A stretch of DNA of 64,000 nucleotides from Methanofollis sp. W23 (GCF_017875325.1 NZ_JAGGMN010000001.1:2314140-2378139); one strand, 5' to 3'; counted from the stretch's first letter, positions 18,501 through 27,313 are shown. Made by a program: numbers and translations. Notes: generated by a model from the sequence alone, not told the origin.

Positions 18501-19215
18501 CGTTGAGCGAGGGGGAGTCAAGTGGGACTCCGCATCCAAGGTCTGTACCGGTCAGGAAAAGGTATGTGGTGTCGCTGGCGGTGTTGGTGCCGGAGAGTGC
18601 GATCTCCTCACCGAGGGAGTAGGTGCCTGCACCTTCAGCGGCAATGGTGACCTCGCCCTCCTCGACCGTCACCCCGACAGTGTCGACCCTGGTCTCATCC
18701 TCAGGGTCGATGACCATGATGGTGAAGGAGCGGGGCGTGGTGGCAGAATAGGTCGAGAGGCCGAGAGTCCTGACGCCGCTGACATCGGTCTGCACGAGTG
18801 CGGCAGTCTGGTCAGGGAAGTGGGCGCCGTCACCGGCACGCTTCTCGTTTGCGATGGCGGCAGCAGGCGCATCTGGGAAGGGAGCATCGCCAATGATCTC
18901 CACGCTCGGTTGGCCCTCCTTGATCAGGGGGTACCCGGCGTCACTGACCCCGGCGTCCTCGATGAAGAGATAATACTGCTTTCTGGACTCGCCACGGACG
19001 GTCACACAGAAGTCATTGTTCCTGACGAGGTGCTCCCTGTTCGCCGTGATGCGGACATCGGCAGGAGCGACGTCTCCTTCGGCACTCAGAACGGGGGCGT
19101 CGTTCCCGCCACCGTCATCATAAGAGATATTTTCGCCGCCTTCAACGAGACCTGATGCCGCGGCAGGGAGCATGAGGAGCATGAAGGCCACCAGAATGGC
19201 GGCGCTGATCTTCAA
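15596..19215 (-). pseudogene. Giant secreted surface protein broken by TAG and a frameshift
   Basis: Three consecutive reading frames are parts of one ~1205-residue protein. Part 1 (18496-19215) has a signal peptide and ends at a TAG at 18496-18498. Part 2 (17197-18480) is in the same frame, and the intervening codons are open (DGHYAVCEVAADDTWEYRWDTS), so only the TAG separates them. Part 2 then loses frame near 17230-17233: restoring one C in the minus-strand CCCC run gives FWIPQGASGNKINLSALN, which runs straight into part 3 (to 15596). Repeated domains contain (V/L)SGNATGG..N(V)S(I/V)WI and FVIVQHP. The C-terminus has a Gly-rich linker, a PGF-pre-PGF-like domain (EEWVVRWYNAKIGAWEPL) and a membrane anchor ending WKRR. 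It resembles Methanomicrobiales DUF3821-type surface proteins. It may be a pseudogene or affected by sequence errors. Confidence 0.75.
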
Positions 19216-19594
19216 TCTGTCTGAAATTCTCTCACTTCCTTCTATGAGTATAAGGGAGAATCATGGTTCACCTGGCAGACCGTGCTCAGAATCAAGGTCT
19301 AAGGGACAGAGATCGGGATCAAAGGATCTATCCTGGCCCAAGAGGGAATCATAACTCTAGAATCATCTGATCCATCCATTCCCCCCTGGATATACCTTTT
19401 GTTTTGTCATTTGATCTCCCGGAATTGTTAATGAGACCCAATTAATTCCTCCACCAGGCATGCCGGGCATTCCTCCATGTAAACGTGCCCTCCAGGGAAA
19501 AGTAATATCAAAAAGTATATCTGAGGCATCAGGTAATACATAATTTCAACAATGTATTACTCGGGCCACATGGGCCGCCAGGCACATGTGACGA
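19216..19594. other. Divergent promoter region
   Basis: This 380-bp spacer separates the broken surface-protein gene (minus) from the FmdE-like gene (plus). It is AT-richer than other spacers, with TTTTGTTTTGTCATTTGATC near 19400, AATTGTTAATGAGACCCAATTAATT near 19425 and AAAAGTATATCTGAGG near 19512. The last is suitably placed for the plus-strand gene. No repeat element and no gene were seen. Confidence 0.45.
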
Positions 19595-20722
19595 ATGGAT
19601 ACTGACCAGGTGATTCTTGTGATAAAAACACGATATTGTATGGTAATGCTCCTCCTCCTGGCAGTCGTCCCAGGGACAGTCCTTGCCGACGACGCCGCGA
19701 TGGAGGCGATCGGGGCGAAGGCCGCGACCGTGGCAATGGACCGGCTCGGGGCCACTCAGGGCGACGAGAACCTGCTGGCCATGACCGATGCCAGCACTGC
19801 GATGACCGGGAACCAGACCACAGAGCGGTGTCTCTCAGGGGTGACCGCAGTCAGCGGGTGCACCATCGGCGACGGCAACCTCCTCATCCCGCAGAGGAGC
19901 AAGTTCGCTCCCCTGTGGTTCATGTTCTACAAGAAAGACACCGGCGAAGCGGTCTTCCTCCAGGTGAACGAGTCGGCCGCGGCACGCCCGGCCGCCGCGA
20001 TCAGGACGATGCCGGCGGGCGAGGTCTTCGGACCGATCGCAAAAGCCCAGATCAGTGCCAGGCACCTCCTGGAAAACCAGAGTGCATGGACCACGCTCCT
20101 TGAGAAGAAAACCTTTGCCGGCAACGAGTTCAGCCTCATCACCATCGCGAACATGTGGGCCGACCCGACCACCCCGTACGACTTTCTCAGGGCCGCCTCC
20201 TTCCACAACCACCTCTGCCCTGGAGTGACCAGCGGCTATCTCATCTCTCATTATGTGGAGGAGCGCCTCCCCATCGAGGCCCCTACCCAGAGTTATAAGG
20301 TCATCGCCTGCCCGGTCTGGTGCAAGGACGATCTCTTCCCGATCGTCTGGGACGCCACGCCAGGGAAGCGGAGTTTCTTTGTCAAAGACCTCAGCGCCGT
20401 CGAGAAGGCGGCACTGAAGAAGAATCTCGGGACCGATGTTGCAGGGATCTATGTGAGATGGGACGCCGCCACAAAGACCGGCGACGGCATGGTCGTGGGC
20501 TACAACTGGACCAGGAGCAATGAACTGACCGGCACCGCCGACTGGGACGGAAACCCATTGCTGGCAAAACTGGTGATGGACCTCGAGCTGATCGAGTACA
20601 CCGACAAGCCCGAGGCGGTGGTCTCCACCCTCAAGGAGTTCAGGTGCGAGAGCCCTGAAGAGTTCTCCACGCTCACGTACGCCGGCGTCAACCCCCTGAA
20701 GGTGCTGGGCGTCGAGGCGTAA
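19595..20722 (+). CDS. Secreted FmdE-domain protein
   Basis: The 375-residue protein has an N-terminal signal sequence (hydrophobic MVMLLLLAVVPGTVLA after KTR) and a C-terminal FmdE-type domain with FHNHLCPGVTSGYLISHY. This is a variant of the H-x-H-x-C-P-G metal-binding motif of formylmethanofuran dehydrogenase subunit E homologues. Further Cys residues (VIACPVWCKDD) follow in the usual place. Its extracytoplasmic location argues against a role in formylmethanofuran dehydrogenase itself. Stand-alone secreted FmdE proteins are common in methanogens and uncharacterised; metal binding or delivery is a guess. The start at 19595 could instead be the ATG at 19640. Confidence 0.8.
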   Translation: MDTDQVILVIKTRYCMVMLLLLAVVPGTVLADDAAMEAIGAKAATVAMDRLGATQGDENLLAMTDASTAMTGNQTTERCLSGVTAVSGCTIGDGNLLIPQRSKFAPLWFMFYKKDTGEAVFLQVNESAAARPAAAIRTMPAGEVFGPIAKAQISARHLLENQSAWTTLLEKKTFAGNEFSLITIANMWADPTTPYDFLRAASFHNHLCPGVTSGYLISHYVEERLPIEAPTQSYKVIACPVWCKDDLFPIVWDATPGKRSFFVKDLSAVEKAALKKNLGTDVAGIYVRWDAATKTGDGMVVGYNWTRSNELTGTADWDGNPLLAKLVMDLELIEYTDKPEAVVSTLKEFRCESPEEFSTLTYAGVNPLKVLGVEA

Positions 20723-20732
20723 ACCAGAATTT

Positions 20733-20745
20733 CTTTTTTTTTGCT
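20733..20745 (+). terminator. T-rich terminator after the FmdE-domain gene
   Basis: A run of nine T lies about ten bases after the TAA. It is a typical archaeal U-tract terminator. Confidence 0.5.
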
Positions 20746-20977
20746 CTGGAAAATCCCCTGCCCATTCTTGATGCACGCCTGACTCATCCGCCTTCTCCCG
20801 CCACTCGCGCCAGGGCCCTCTCGAAGTTCAGAGAGCTCTTCGAACTCGTTCTCTTCCCCCGACCCGAGGCCATGCGATCAAATTCGTGAGGGTATGCGCC
20901 CTGGTTTGAGTAAAAAAGCAGGTTTCAGGGAATCAGAGATCGATTTTAGAGGAAAAGAGAGAGACACTTGTGAAAAA

Positions 20978-21061
20978 TGCGAGAGGCCGGATTTGAACCG
21001 ACGAACCCCTGCGGGAACAGATCTTGAGTCTGTCGCCGTTGGCCAGCTTGGCTACTCTCGC
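20978..21061 (-). tRNA. tRNA-Leu (CAA anticodon)
   Basis: On the minus strand the acceptor GCGAGAG pairs with CTCTCGC, with discriminator A. The anticodon stem-loop is ACAGA-CTCAAGA-TCTGT, giving anticodon CAA. The long variable arm (TCCCGCAGGGG) marks a class II tRNA, and the T-loop is GGTTCAAATCC. CCA is not encoded. No intron is seen. Confidence 0.93.
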
Positions 21062-21363
21062 GTTGTGCAGATCTCTTCGCCAGACAAAGGTTAATATTTA
21101 TCGGCGGGAGCAGGGGAGAGAGAGTCCAGAAAGGCCCTGAGGAGCACATGCCCCCTTGCCCGCGTCGATCCCCGGGCGAGAGTCCCCTGCCGCCACACCA
21201 CGATGCACTCCTTCTTATCGTCGAGCATGAATGGAACCCCGGCCATCTGGGGGCATCAGTCTTATGGGAGGTCTGTCCTCTCCTGACATGAAGGGCAACA
21301 AGACTCCCCCTTGAGGTCAGGCGATCTGGCCGCGGAGCCATATCTGAATATTTTTTTGAGAGC

Positions 21364-21764
21364 GTGGCAGGGGGGAACTATGAGACCCCATTTCTCCGGA
21401 CCGCGCTGCTGATATCCCCTGCCCTGGCCTCCCCCCTCCTGCCGCTCGTCACCGACAAAGTGGTCTTCCAGGAGGAGGCCGACATCCCCATGGAGGTGTG
21501 GCATATCTGGTGACCGGCACCAACCAGGAGATCAGGGCAGGCTGTCCCTTCCCGATCAGGACGCTCTGGAACGGGCGTTCTGATCTGGATAACAGCGAAA
21601 TAACGGTAACGATCTATCTCGGCGACGGCCCCCTCGATCCTACGACCGGCGAGCCCGCTCTCGTCTTCTCCGAACCGTTCACCTTCGGGCTGAAGGAGAA
21701 GGGGGCCCGGCCCCTCTCCCTTCCTGGCGCCGACACCCTTATGTGTGGGAAATATCTAACATAA
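21364..21764 (+). pseudogene. Degenerate secreted-protein gene fragment
   Basis: Two frames join into one protein if the duplicated TG at 21496-21500 is removed: a signal-like N-terminus (FLRTALLISPALASPLLPLVTD) then VVFQEEADIPMEV and AYLVTGTNQEIRAGCPFPIRTLWNG, a beta-rich stretch. The product then ends abruptly after LSLPGAD at 21764. The short in-frame ORF 21498-21764 (88 residues, GTG start) might be annotated alone. I read it as a truncated, frameshifted remnant of a larger secreted protein. Confidence 0.4.
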
Positions 21765-21783
21765 CGTGAGATATTTCACACAC
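21743..21783. promoter_or_regulatory. Palindrome upstream of the DUF2178 gene
   Basis: Arms GTGTGGGAAATATCT (21743-21757) and AGATATTTCACACAC (21769-21783) are inverted repeats with one mismatch, separated by 11 bases. The downstream arm ends 14 bases before the ATG at 21798. The site overlaps the likely promoter or leader, so an operator for a dimeric repressor or a leader hairpin is plausible. Confidence 0.65.
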
Positions 21784-21797
21784 ACCAGGAAGATAGC

Positions 21798-22187
21798 ATG
21801 GACAGAAAGCAGTTCAAACTCGTGAAACTCTTCATCGTCATCGCGATGGGCGCCGGGCTCGGGGGGGCGGTGGCAGTGACGTCGCCGCTCATTGCGATCG
21901 CCGTCTGGTTTGCCGGCCTCTTCGCGCTCATCGTCCTTCGAAAACGCTACGTCAGCGGCAGGGTGGAGACCGACGAGATGACCGAGATGATCATGGGGAG
22001 GGCGGCACACCTGACCATCATGATCGCATCGGTGGCCCTTGCCGTCAGTGGGATCGTCCTCATCGCCGCACGGGAGAGCCTGCCCGCCTACGAGACAGTC
22101 GGGTATACGATGGCCTACACCGCGGTCGGGATTCTCCTCCTCCTGTATGCCTTTAGTGTCTATTTTTACCGGAAGATGGCAGAGTAA
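21798..22187 (+). CDS. DUF2178 four-helix membrane protein
   Basis: The 129-residue protein has four hydrophobic segments in two pairs (about residues 10-30, 32-48, 73-92, 102-123). A charged cytoplasmic loop between the pairs contains KRYVSGRVETDEMTEMIMGRAA, the arrangement of the DUF2178 family, which has no assigned function. In other archaea such genes often sit next to a small HTH regulator; here none is adjacent. The ATG at 21798 has AGGAAGATAGC upstream. A strong palindrome covers the promoter. Confidence 0.78.
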   Translation: MDRKQFKLVKLFIVIAMGAGLGGAVAVTSPLIAIAVWFAGLFALIVLRKRYVSGRVETDEMTEMIMGRAAHLTIMIASVALAVSGIVLIAARESLPAYETVGYTMAYTAVGILLLLYAFSVYFYRKMAE

Positions 22188-22797
22188 TCCCGGGAATCTC
22201 CAGGTGCGGAAGACGGCCGGCACCCCGGGAGGAAAGACAGACTCGGCGTCCCTGACAGGGATCGTGTGATCTTCGACCAGAGTATATGGCTGAGTGACCT
22301 GGAGACGGCACGACCCTCTCCTCCGAAAATCACCATGAGGTCATCCCAAAACTCCCCTGCCTTCCCACACCCCCCGGCCGAGGAGGGAGTGGAGAACTCC
22401 AGGAAGGATGCACTTCAATTCGAGGAGGTATTCACCCCAAGAGAGTTCTGGGATATGCTCCATGAAAATGATCCTGAAGATCATTTCTCCAGGTTTTCAT
22501 AATGGTTTGAGCTCATCACGCCCCTTCTGGACTGCTACGCGGATTGCAGATTCATCTCCTGAATGATCGAACCTCTGCCTTCCCGGCCCTCTCTTCATCC
22601 CGCGCCCGGGGATCCCCACGACGAGGAGAGGCGAGGGCGACCCCGGGGATCGTCCCGCGTGGTGTCGTGCTCTGAAGGAGGGACAGAGATCAGTGCACGA
22701 GCAGGAGACCCGCGATCCCTTTCCATCTCATGTGCGTGACCCCACGGGTCATGCTGGATGCTCAAAGCCACAACATGTCCGGCCCTGCAGGCCCGGC
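22188..22797. repeat. Spacer built from dispersed modules
   Basis: No gene is supported. Bases 22335-22500 hold the C-type module (GAGGTCATCCCAAAACTCCCCTGCC, then its inverted partner AGTTCTGGGATATGCTCC), and 22570-22690 a GC-rich module with GGGGATCCCCACGACGAGG. These resemble pieces at 117-185 and 36150-36200. Confidence 0.5.
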
Positions 22798-23313
22798 TCA
22801 CGGCCTGGAGACGGGGGTGCGGAGCCATCCCATCAGGATGTCGTCCTCGTACCTGCCCCCCACGCCACAGACCCGGCCCTTCAGTCTCCCTTCAGGGACA
22901 AACCCGAGCGATGTATAGAACCTGATCGCCCGCGTATTGCTCTCCCTGGCACTCAGTTCAATCCGGCGGATCTCGGGCATCTCCTCGGTCACCACTCCGA
23001 TGAACCGCCCGAAGAGCTGCCGGCCCCACCCATGTGACTGGCATGCCGGGTGGACTGAGATGGTGAGGTCGGTGAGCACATGCCCAAAAACTCTCAACCC
23101 GCAGCGGGAGGCGTGCACCTCCCCGACGACCCTGCCGCCGTCGTCGACGGCGACAAGGGAGAGACCGTCGGCGATGCATCTGCTGAGAAACGTCCTGATA
23201 TAGGTGGGGGTGATCTCGTCCCGACAACGGGCAAGCCCGCCAGGGACGGCGGCAGTCTCAGCATATAACACATAGATGGCATCGGCATCTTCGAGTTTCG
23301 AGCGGCGAATCAA
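22798..23313 (-). CDS. GNAT-family N-acetyltransferase
   Basis: The 171-residue protein has the GNAT fold. LTISVHPACQSHGWGRQLFGRFI holds the acetyl-CoA pyrophosphate-binding motif A (Q/RxxGxG/A form QSHGWG), and RIELSARESNTRAIRFYTSLGFVPEG is motif B. The acyl acceptor cannot be deduced. The frame starts at TTG (23313) with GAGGT nine bases upstream. It is divergent from the cupin operon. Confidence 0.82.
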   Translation of the reverse strand: MIRRSKLEDADAIYVLYAETAAVPGGLARCRDEITPTYIRTFLSRCIADGLSLVAVDDGGRVVGEVHASRCGLRVFGHVLTDLTISVHPACQSHGWGRQLFGRFIGVVTEEMPEIRRIELSARESNTRAIRFYTSLGFVPEGRLKGRVCGVGGRYEDDILMGWLRTPVSRP

Positions 23314-23489
23314 TCAGATCAGACCTCTTTCGTAGTTGCCTCTTTATTTGGGTCTGTATTATGAAAAATCTTAAGAAAAAAATCGGCGGACCGGCGAGGA
23401 GCACTCGTGCATTTTTATTCAAATACCCACACCGACCATCAGGCATATATCAGGTGCAGATGATGCACTCCTGAACGAGGGAGGAAAGC

Positions 23490-23825
23490 ATGGGTGAAAC
23501 AATGCGTTCTGAACTGAAAGGAAAGGTCCTGCACCTCAAGGACCTCGTCGAATATCAACCCGGGACAGTGGCAAGCAGGATGCTCGTCACCCGCCCGGCC
23601 GGGAACATCACGCTTTTTTCCTTTGATGAAGAGGAAGGTCTCTCCGAGCACACGGCACCATATGACGCCGTGGTGACAGTCCTCGAAGGGGAATGCGAGG
23701 TGACGCTCGGTGCCGAGTCCCACCGCCTCCAGGAAGGCGAGACCATCATCTTCCCGGCCCATGTGCCTCATGCCGTGGCGGCAGTGAGGCGTTTCAAGAT
23801 GATGCTGACGATGATCAGGGAGTAA
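23490..23825 (+). CDS. Small cupin-domain protein
   Basis: The 111-residue protein is a single cupin barrel: LSEHTAPYDAVVTVLEGECEVTLG (motif 1 with the His and Glu ligands) and LQEGETIIFPAHVPHAVAAV (motif 2 with the His ligand). It is probably a metal-binding protein of unknown reaction. It is the first gene of a compact three-gene operon, followed after 19 bases by the C_GCAxxG_C_C protein. A GGAGGAAAGC ribosome binding site precedes the ATG. Confidence 0.83.
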   Translation: MGETMRSELKGKVLHLKDLVEYQPGTVASRMLVTRPAGNITLFSFDEEEGLSEHTAPYDAVVTVLEGECEVTLGAESHRLQEGETIIFPAHVPHAVAAVRRFKMMLTMIRE

Positions 23826-23844
23826 AGACAGGGGGATTCGTGAT

Positions 23845-24291
23845 ATGTCGGTACGATCAAAACGGGCCGCGGCGTCGTTCTCTGACGGCCTGAACTGTGC
23901 CCAGGCAGTTGCCGGGGCATTTGCTCAGGAATGCGGGACTGACGAGGCGACCGTACGGAAACTGGCATGCGGGTTTGGCGGCGGACTCGCGCACACAGGG
24001 AGGACCTGTGGGGCGGTGAGCGGCGGCGTCCTTGTGCTGGGCCTGGCCCGCGGCACTGCCATGCCAGGCGACCGCGAGGGGAAAGAGCACTGTTATACCC
24101 TGGTACAGGAGTTCCTCAGGCGGTTTGCCGACCGCCATGGCGCCGTGGAGTGTACCCCGCTCATCGGGTACGACCTCTCCGACCCGCAGGGAATCGCGGC
24201 GGCAAAGGAAGTAGGGGCATTTGCGACGCGGTGCACCGGATATGTGCAGGACGCGGTGGAGATCGTCGAAGACCTGTTGAAAGCACCATGA
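23845..24291 (+). CDS. C_GCAxxG_C_C family (redox/metal) protein
   Basis: The 148-residue protein has the family's Cys pattern: LNCAQAV near residue 17, [23 protein letters not shown] (residues 39-61), a later C in HCYT and VECTP, and C at ATRCTGYV. These spaced cysteines suggest an FeS or other metal site; the function is unknown. Its TGA overlaps the next gene's ATG (ATGA), so the acylphosphatase is translationally coupled. Confidence 0.82.
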   Translation: MSVRSKRAAASFSDGLNCAQAVAGAFAQECGTDEATVRKLACGFGGGLAHTGRTCGAVSGGVLVLGLARGTAMPGDREGKEHCYTLVQEFLRRFADRHGAVECTPLIGYDLSDPQGIAAAKEVGAFATRCTGYVQDAVEIVEDLLKAP

Positions 24292-24572
24292 AAAGACGGG
24301 TACATCTGTTCGTCCGCGGTCGGGTGCAGGGAGTCTTCTTCAGGGACGCGACAGAAGAGACGGCCCGGCAGCACGGAGTGACCGGGTGGGTGCAAAACCT
24401 CCCTGACGGCCGGGTGGAGGCAGTCTTCGAAGGAGAGGCAGAGGATGTCGAGGCAGTGCTCGCCGTCTGCCAGCGCGGGCCACCGGCAGCGCGGGTCACC
24501 GGGGTCGAAGTACATGAGGAGCCATATACCGGAACCTTCTCCGGGTTTTCGGTGCGGCGCCGAGGGCAGTGA
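24288..24572 (+). CDS. acyP: Acylphosphatase
   Basis: The 94-residue protein shows the complete acylphosphatase signature: [16 protein letters not shown] with the phosphate-binding loop and catalytic Arg, and [17 protein letters not shown] with the catalytic Asn. It hydrolyses carboxyl-phosphate bonds such as acetyl phosphate. Length is normal for the family. It is the last gene of the cupin operon. Confidence 0.93.
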   Translation: MKRRVHLFVRGRVQGVFFRDATEETARQHGVTGWVQNLPDGRVEAVFEGEAEDVEAVLAVCQRGPPAARVTGVEVHEEPYTGTFSGFSVRRRGQ

Positions 24573-24611
24573 TCAGGCCGCCGGCCCTGCGCACACCCCT
24601 ACAAGAGGAGG

Positions 24612-25079
24612 TCAGCCCTCGAACTCCAGTTCAAACAGGGCATAATTCGATGTCGCCATCCCGAGGTGACGATAGGTCTCCTGGGCCACCTTATTCTCCT
24701 GGTCGACGTACAACCGCAGTCCCACCACTTCGGGCCGCGCCCGCGCCCCGGCCTCAAGGGCGCGGAAGAGACCGGCAAAGACCCCCCGCCGCCTGAAGTC
24801 GGGGAGGACATAGACGCTCTCAAGCCACCAGAAGACCCCGTCGCGCCAGTCACTCCACTCAAAGGTGACCATCGCCTGCCCGACGACCCTGCCCCCGGAC
24901 TCGGCAAGGAGATAAAACCCCTTTGCCTGGTCAGCGAGCACGGCGTCGACCCCCTTCTGGACAATCCCGGCATCGAGAACTTTTCCTTCGGTCTCCAGGG
25001 CCATGGCGATATTGTAGTCGGCGATCACCCGGGCGTCGGCCTGGCGCGCCGGGCGGAGAGCGACCTGATCTTCGTGCAT
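24612..25079 (-). CDS. GNAT-family N-acetyltransferase
   Basis: The 155-residue protein contains the GNAT core: FWWLESVYVLPDFRRRGVFAGLFRAL (motif A, RRRGV acetyl-CoA loop) and LRLYVDQENKVAQETYRHLGM (motif B). The N-terminus ALRPARQADARVIADYN is typical. The frame is open to 25142, but the ATG at 25079 begins the recognisable domain. It is convergent with the acylphosphatase gene with a 39-base gap. Confidence 0.83.
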   Translation of the reverse strand: MHEDQVALRPARQADARVIADYNIAMALETEGKVLDAGIVQKGVDAVLADQAKGFYLLAESGGRVVGQAMVTFEWSDWRDGVFWWLESVYVLPDFRRRGVFAGLFRALEAGARARPEVVGLRLYVDQENKVAQETYRHLGMATSNYALFELEFEG

Positions 25080-25117
25080 CCCCAGATCTTTAAAAAAAGA
25101 AGAGAAGACGTTTTCTC

Positions 25118-25339
25118 TTACCTGACAATATGACGCTCGCACTTGTCAGGCCGCGCCTCGATCCGCCTGGCCATGGGTTCGATGAGGTAGTCGTCCGGGT
25201 TCTCGATGAGGTCGAAGGCGTTGACCTGCATGTCGATGATCTCCTGGTAGGTGAACCCGACCGTCCTCCGCCCGCCCCCCTGGCTGTATTCGACCAATAC
25301 TCCATTGGCCAGTTTTTTCACCCCGGTGATCTCCTGCAT
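25118..25339 (-). CDS. Small hypothetical protein
   Basis: The 73-residue product from the ATG at 25339 (MQEITGVKKLANGVLVEYSQ, then FTYQEIIDMQVNAFDLIENPDDYLIE, ending RHIVR) has a plausible compact fold of strands and one helix; I do not recognise a family. The frame stays open back to 25510, inside the MerR-type gene, but that part is low-complexity and looks like a shadow. It lies 46 bases downstream of the regulator stop and could be co-transcribed. Confidence 0.55.
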   Translation of the reverse strand: MQEITGVKKLANGVLVEYSQGGGRRTVGFTYQEIIDMQVNAFDLIENPDDYLIEPMARRIEARPDKCERHIVR

Positions 25340-25385
25340 ATTCGTCCAGAAGCCTGCACGCCATATGAACTCTTCGGCGCAAAGA

Positions 25386-26225
25386 TCAGGCAGCCCTGAG
25401 AATGGGGTACTGCACCTCGGTCCGCAACTCCTCGGGAGCGACCTCCTGCGGGTTGTTGTAGTAGAGTTGCCGGTCCGGGCCGCGGAGGGTGAGGGCGGCG
25501 ACCGCGGCATACTCCTGGATCTTGCCGTAGGCAGAGGTGAGGTTGTAATACGGTCCGGTGTACAGGACAGAGACGACCTCGACGGCCGGGAGAACCTTCA
25601 CCTCCATCCCCTCGCCGACGCTCACCCGCCCGGCGACCGGGACCGCGAGTTCGAGGTCGGCATCGGTCTCCCGATACTCCTCGTCATAACAGAGCATCAT
25701 CACCGGCCCGACGATCCGTATGCCGTTGCGCTGGTTTTCCGGACTGTACACCGCGGCCATCAACTCCTCGATGACCCGGCGACAGATGTCCTCATAGTTC
25801 CCGTCCTCAGAGCCCACTTTCCCTCTCTTGCTGATCACCCGGATCTCCGGGATCTCCTTGACGACTGGTTCTGACAGCGACATTGTATACAACTCCTCGA
25901 GGGCGGGCCTCACAGAGAGGACCTCCTCGATATGTTTGAGACGCATCATCTCTTGCCGCACCGCGGCCAGGCGCCTCTCCACCATCCCGTCGTCGCCCCC
26001 CCCATCGATGACGGCCTTCATCTCTTCGAGCGAGAACCCGAGACTCGCCAGGGTCCTGACCCGCACCCCGGCCTCAAGTTGCCTGATGGTGTAGTTGCGG
26101 TAGCCGGTGATCGGGTCCTTTGCCTCGGGCACCAGCAGGCCCTTCCGGTCATAGAGGCGGAGGGCCTTCTGGGTGAGGTGCACGATCCTGGAGAACCTCC
26201 CGATGGGGATCTGTTCGACGGGCAT
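25386..26225 (-). CDS. MerR-family regulator with GyrI-like effector domain
   Basis: The 279-residue protein starts with a MerR winged helix (IGRFSRIVHLTQKALRLYDRKGLLVPEAKDPITGYRNYT, residues 7-47), a coiled-coil linker (about 80-115) and a C-terminal SOUL/GyrI-like ligand domain (about 125-275; VLPAVEVVSVLYTGPYYNLTSAYGKI). This is the BmrR-type layout, in which the C-terminal domain binds lipophilic or aromatic compounds. The ATG at 26225 has AGGTGA five bases upstream; a GTG at 26234 is the longer option. It is divergent from the permease pair by 135 bases, so it may control it; this is inference. Confidence 0.87.
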   Translation of the reverse strand: MPVEQIPIGRFSRIVHLTQKALRLYDRKGLLVPEAKDPITGYRNYTIRQLEAGVRVRTLASLGFSLEEMKAVIDGGGDDGMVERRLAAVRQEMMRLKHIEEVLSVRPALEELYTMSLSEPVVKEIPEIRVISKRGKVGSEDGNYEDICRRVIEELMAAVYSPENQRNGIRIVGPVMMLCYDEEYRETDADLELAVPVAGRVSVGEGMEVKVLPAVEVVSVLYTGPYYNLTSAYGKIQEYAAVAALTLRGPDRQLYYNNPQEVAPEELRTEVQYPILRAA

Positions 26226-26360
26226 GGTGTTCACCTGAGATGTGGGCGGACGCCGGTCATCATATGCCGCAGTCTACCCTGGGGAAAGGTGGGGGCATGC
26301 CAGGGGATGAACCTTCTGCCGACCAGAGACCTCAAGTCCTCGAAGTGCCCAGATCGGTCC

Positions 26361-26789
26361 ATGGAGATCCTGAGCAGTGCGAAGAAGACGGCAAAGACCT
26401 TTTTCCAGGTCGTCCCGATGATCGCCGGGGTGCTCCTCCTGGTCAGTCTTCTCACCACCGCCGTCCCTGAAGAGGCCTATGGGGCGCTCTTCACCGGCCA
26501 TCCCCTCCTCGACCCCCTCGTCGGAGCGGCGGCAGGGAGCGTGGCCGCGGGCAACCCGGTCACCAGTTATGTGATCGGCGGCGAACTCCTCAGGGTCGGC
26601 GTGAGCCTGACGGCGGTGACGGCCTTCATCGTCGCCTGGGTGAGCGTCGGGGTGGTCAGTCTCCCTGCTGAGATGGCGGTGATGGGCCGGCGGTTCGCCC
26701 TGGCCCGCACCATGATCAGTTTCCTCTGCGCCGTGGCGATGGCCCTGCTCGTCGTCTTCGTCCTCTCGGTGCTGGGAGGGGGGCCATGA
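26361..26789 (+). CDS. Permease half-protein, N-terminal type (DUF318/ArsP-like)
   Basis: The 142-residue membrane protein has an amphipathic N-terminus (SSAKKTAKTFFQVVP), a hydrophobic helix, and GAAAGSVAAGNPVTSYVIGGELL, a Gly-rich segment resembling the signature of predicted permeases of the UPF0718/DUF318 group, then three more helices. It is about half the size of a full permease. Its TGA overlaps the ATG of the next gene (ATGA), suggesting the two form one transporter. The ATG at 26308 is a possible earlier start. Confidence 0.65.
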   Translation: MEILSSAKKTAKTFFQVVPMIAGVLLLVSLLTTAVPEEAYGALFTGHPLLDPLVGAAAGSVAAGNPVTSYVIGGELLRVGVSLTAVTAFIVAWVSVGVVSLPAEMAVMGRRFALARTMISFLCAVAMALLVVFVLSVLGGGP

Positions 26790-27313
26790 AGCCAGCACAG
26801 AAAGGAGGGGGCTCGTCGTACCCCGTCCTCTTCCTCGGCGCCGTGCTCCTGGTCTATGCCATCGTCTTCGTCCTCGACCCGGACCTCGGCGCCCGTGCGC
26901 TCGCGAAGTTCATGGCCCTCGGGGTCCAGGTCCTCCCGGCGCTCGCCCTGGTCTTCCTCCTTCTCTTTGCCGTCGACCTCTCCCTCAAACCAGCACAGGT
27001 GGCGAGGGCGCTGGGGCGGGAGGCAGGAGTGCGGGGCTGGATGATCGCCACCGGTGTAGGGGTCGTCTCGACCGGCCCGGTCTATCTCTGGTTCCCGCTC
27101 CTTGCCGACCTGCGCAAACACGGGATGCGCCCGGCCCTCGCCGCTGCGTTTCTGTACTGCCGGTCGGTGAAACTGCCCCTGGTCCCGCTGATGATCTACT
27201 ATTTTGGCTGGGCCTACACCATTGTCCTGACCCTCTTCATGTTCGGGTTCTCGGTCGTCGTCGGGCTTGCCACCGAGGGAATCGAGGAGTGGGGGGGAGA
27301 AAAAGAAGATTAG
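26786..27313 (+). CDS. Permease half-protein, C-terminal type
   Basis: The 175-residue protein has four or five transmembrane segments. GVVSTGPVYLWFPLLADLRKHGM resembles the second conserved signature of DUF318/ArsP-like permeases, followed by FLYCRSVKLPLVPLMIYYFG with a conserved Cys in a helix. It is translated from an ATGA overlap with its partner. Together the two proteins would make a full permease of about 317 residues, so this looks like a split version. The substrate is unknown. Confidence 0.65.
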   Translation: MKPAQKGGGSSYPVLFLGAVLLVYAIVFVLDPDLGARALAKFMALGVQVLPALALVFLLLFAVDLSLKPAQVARALGREAGVRGWMIATGVGVVSTGPVYLWFPLLADLRKHGMRPALAAAFLYCRSVKLPLVPLMIYYFGWAYTIVLTLFMFGFSVVVGLATEGIEEWGGEKED

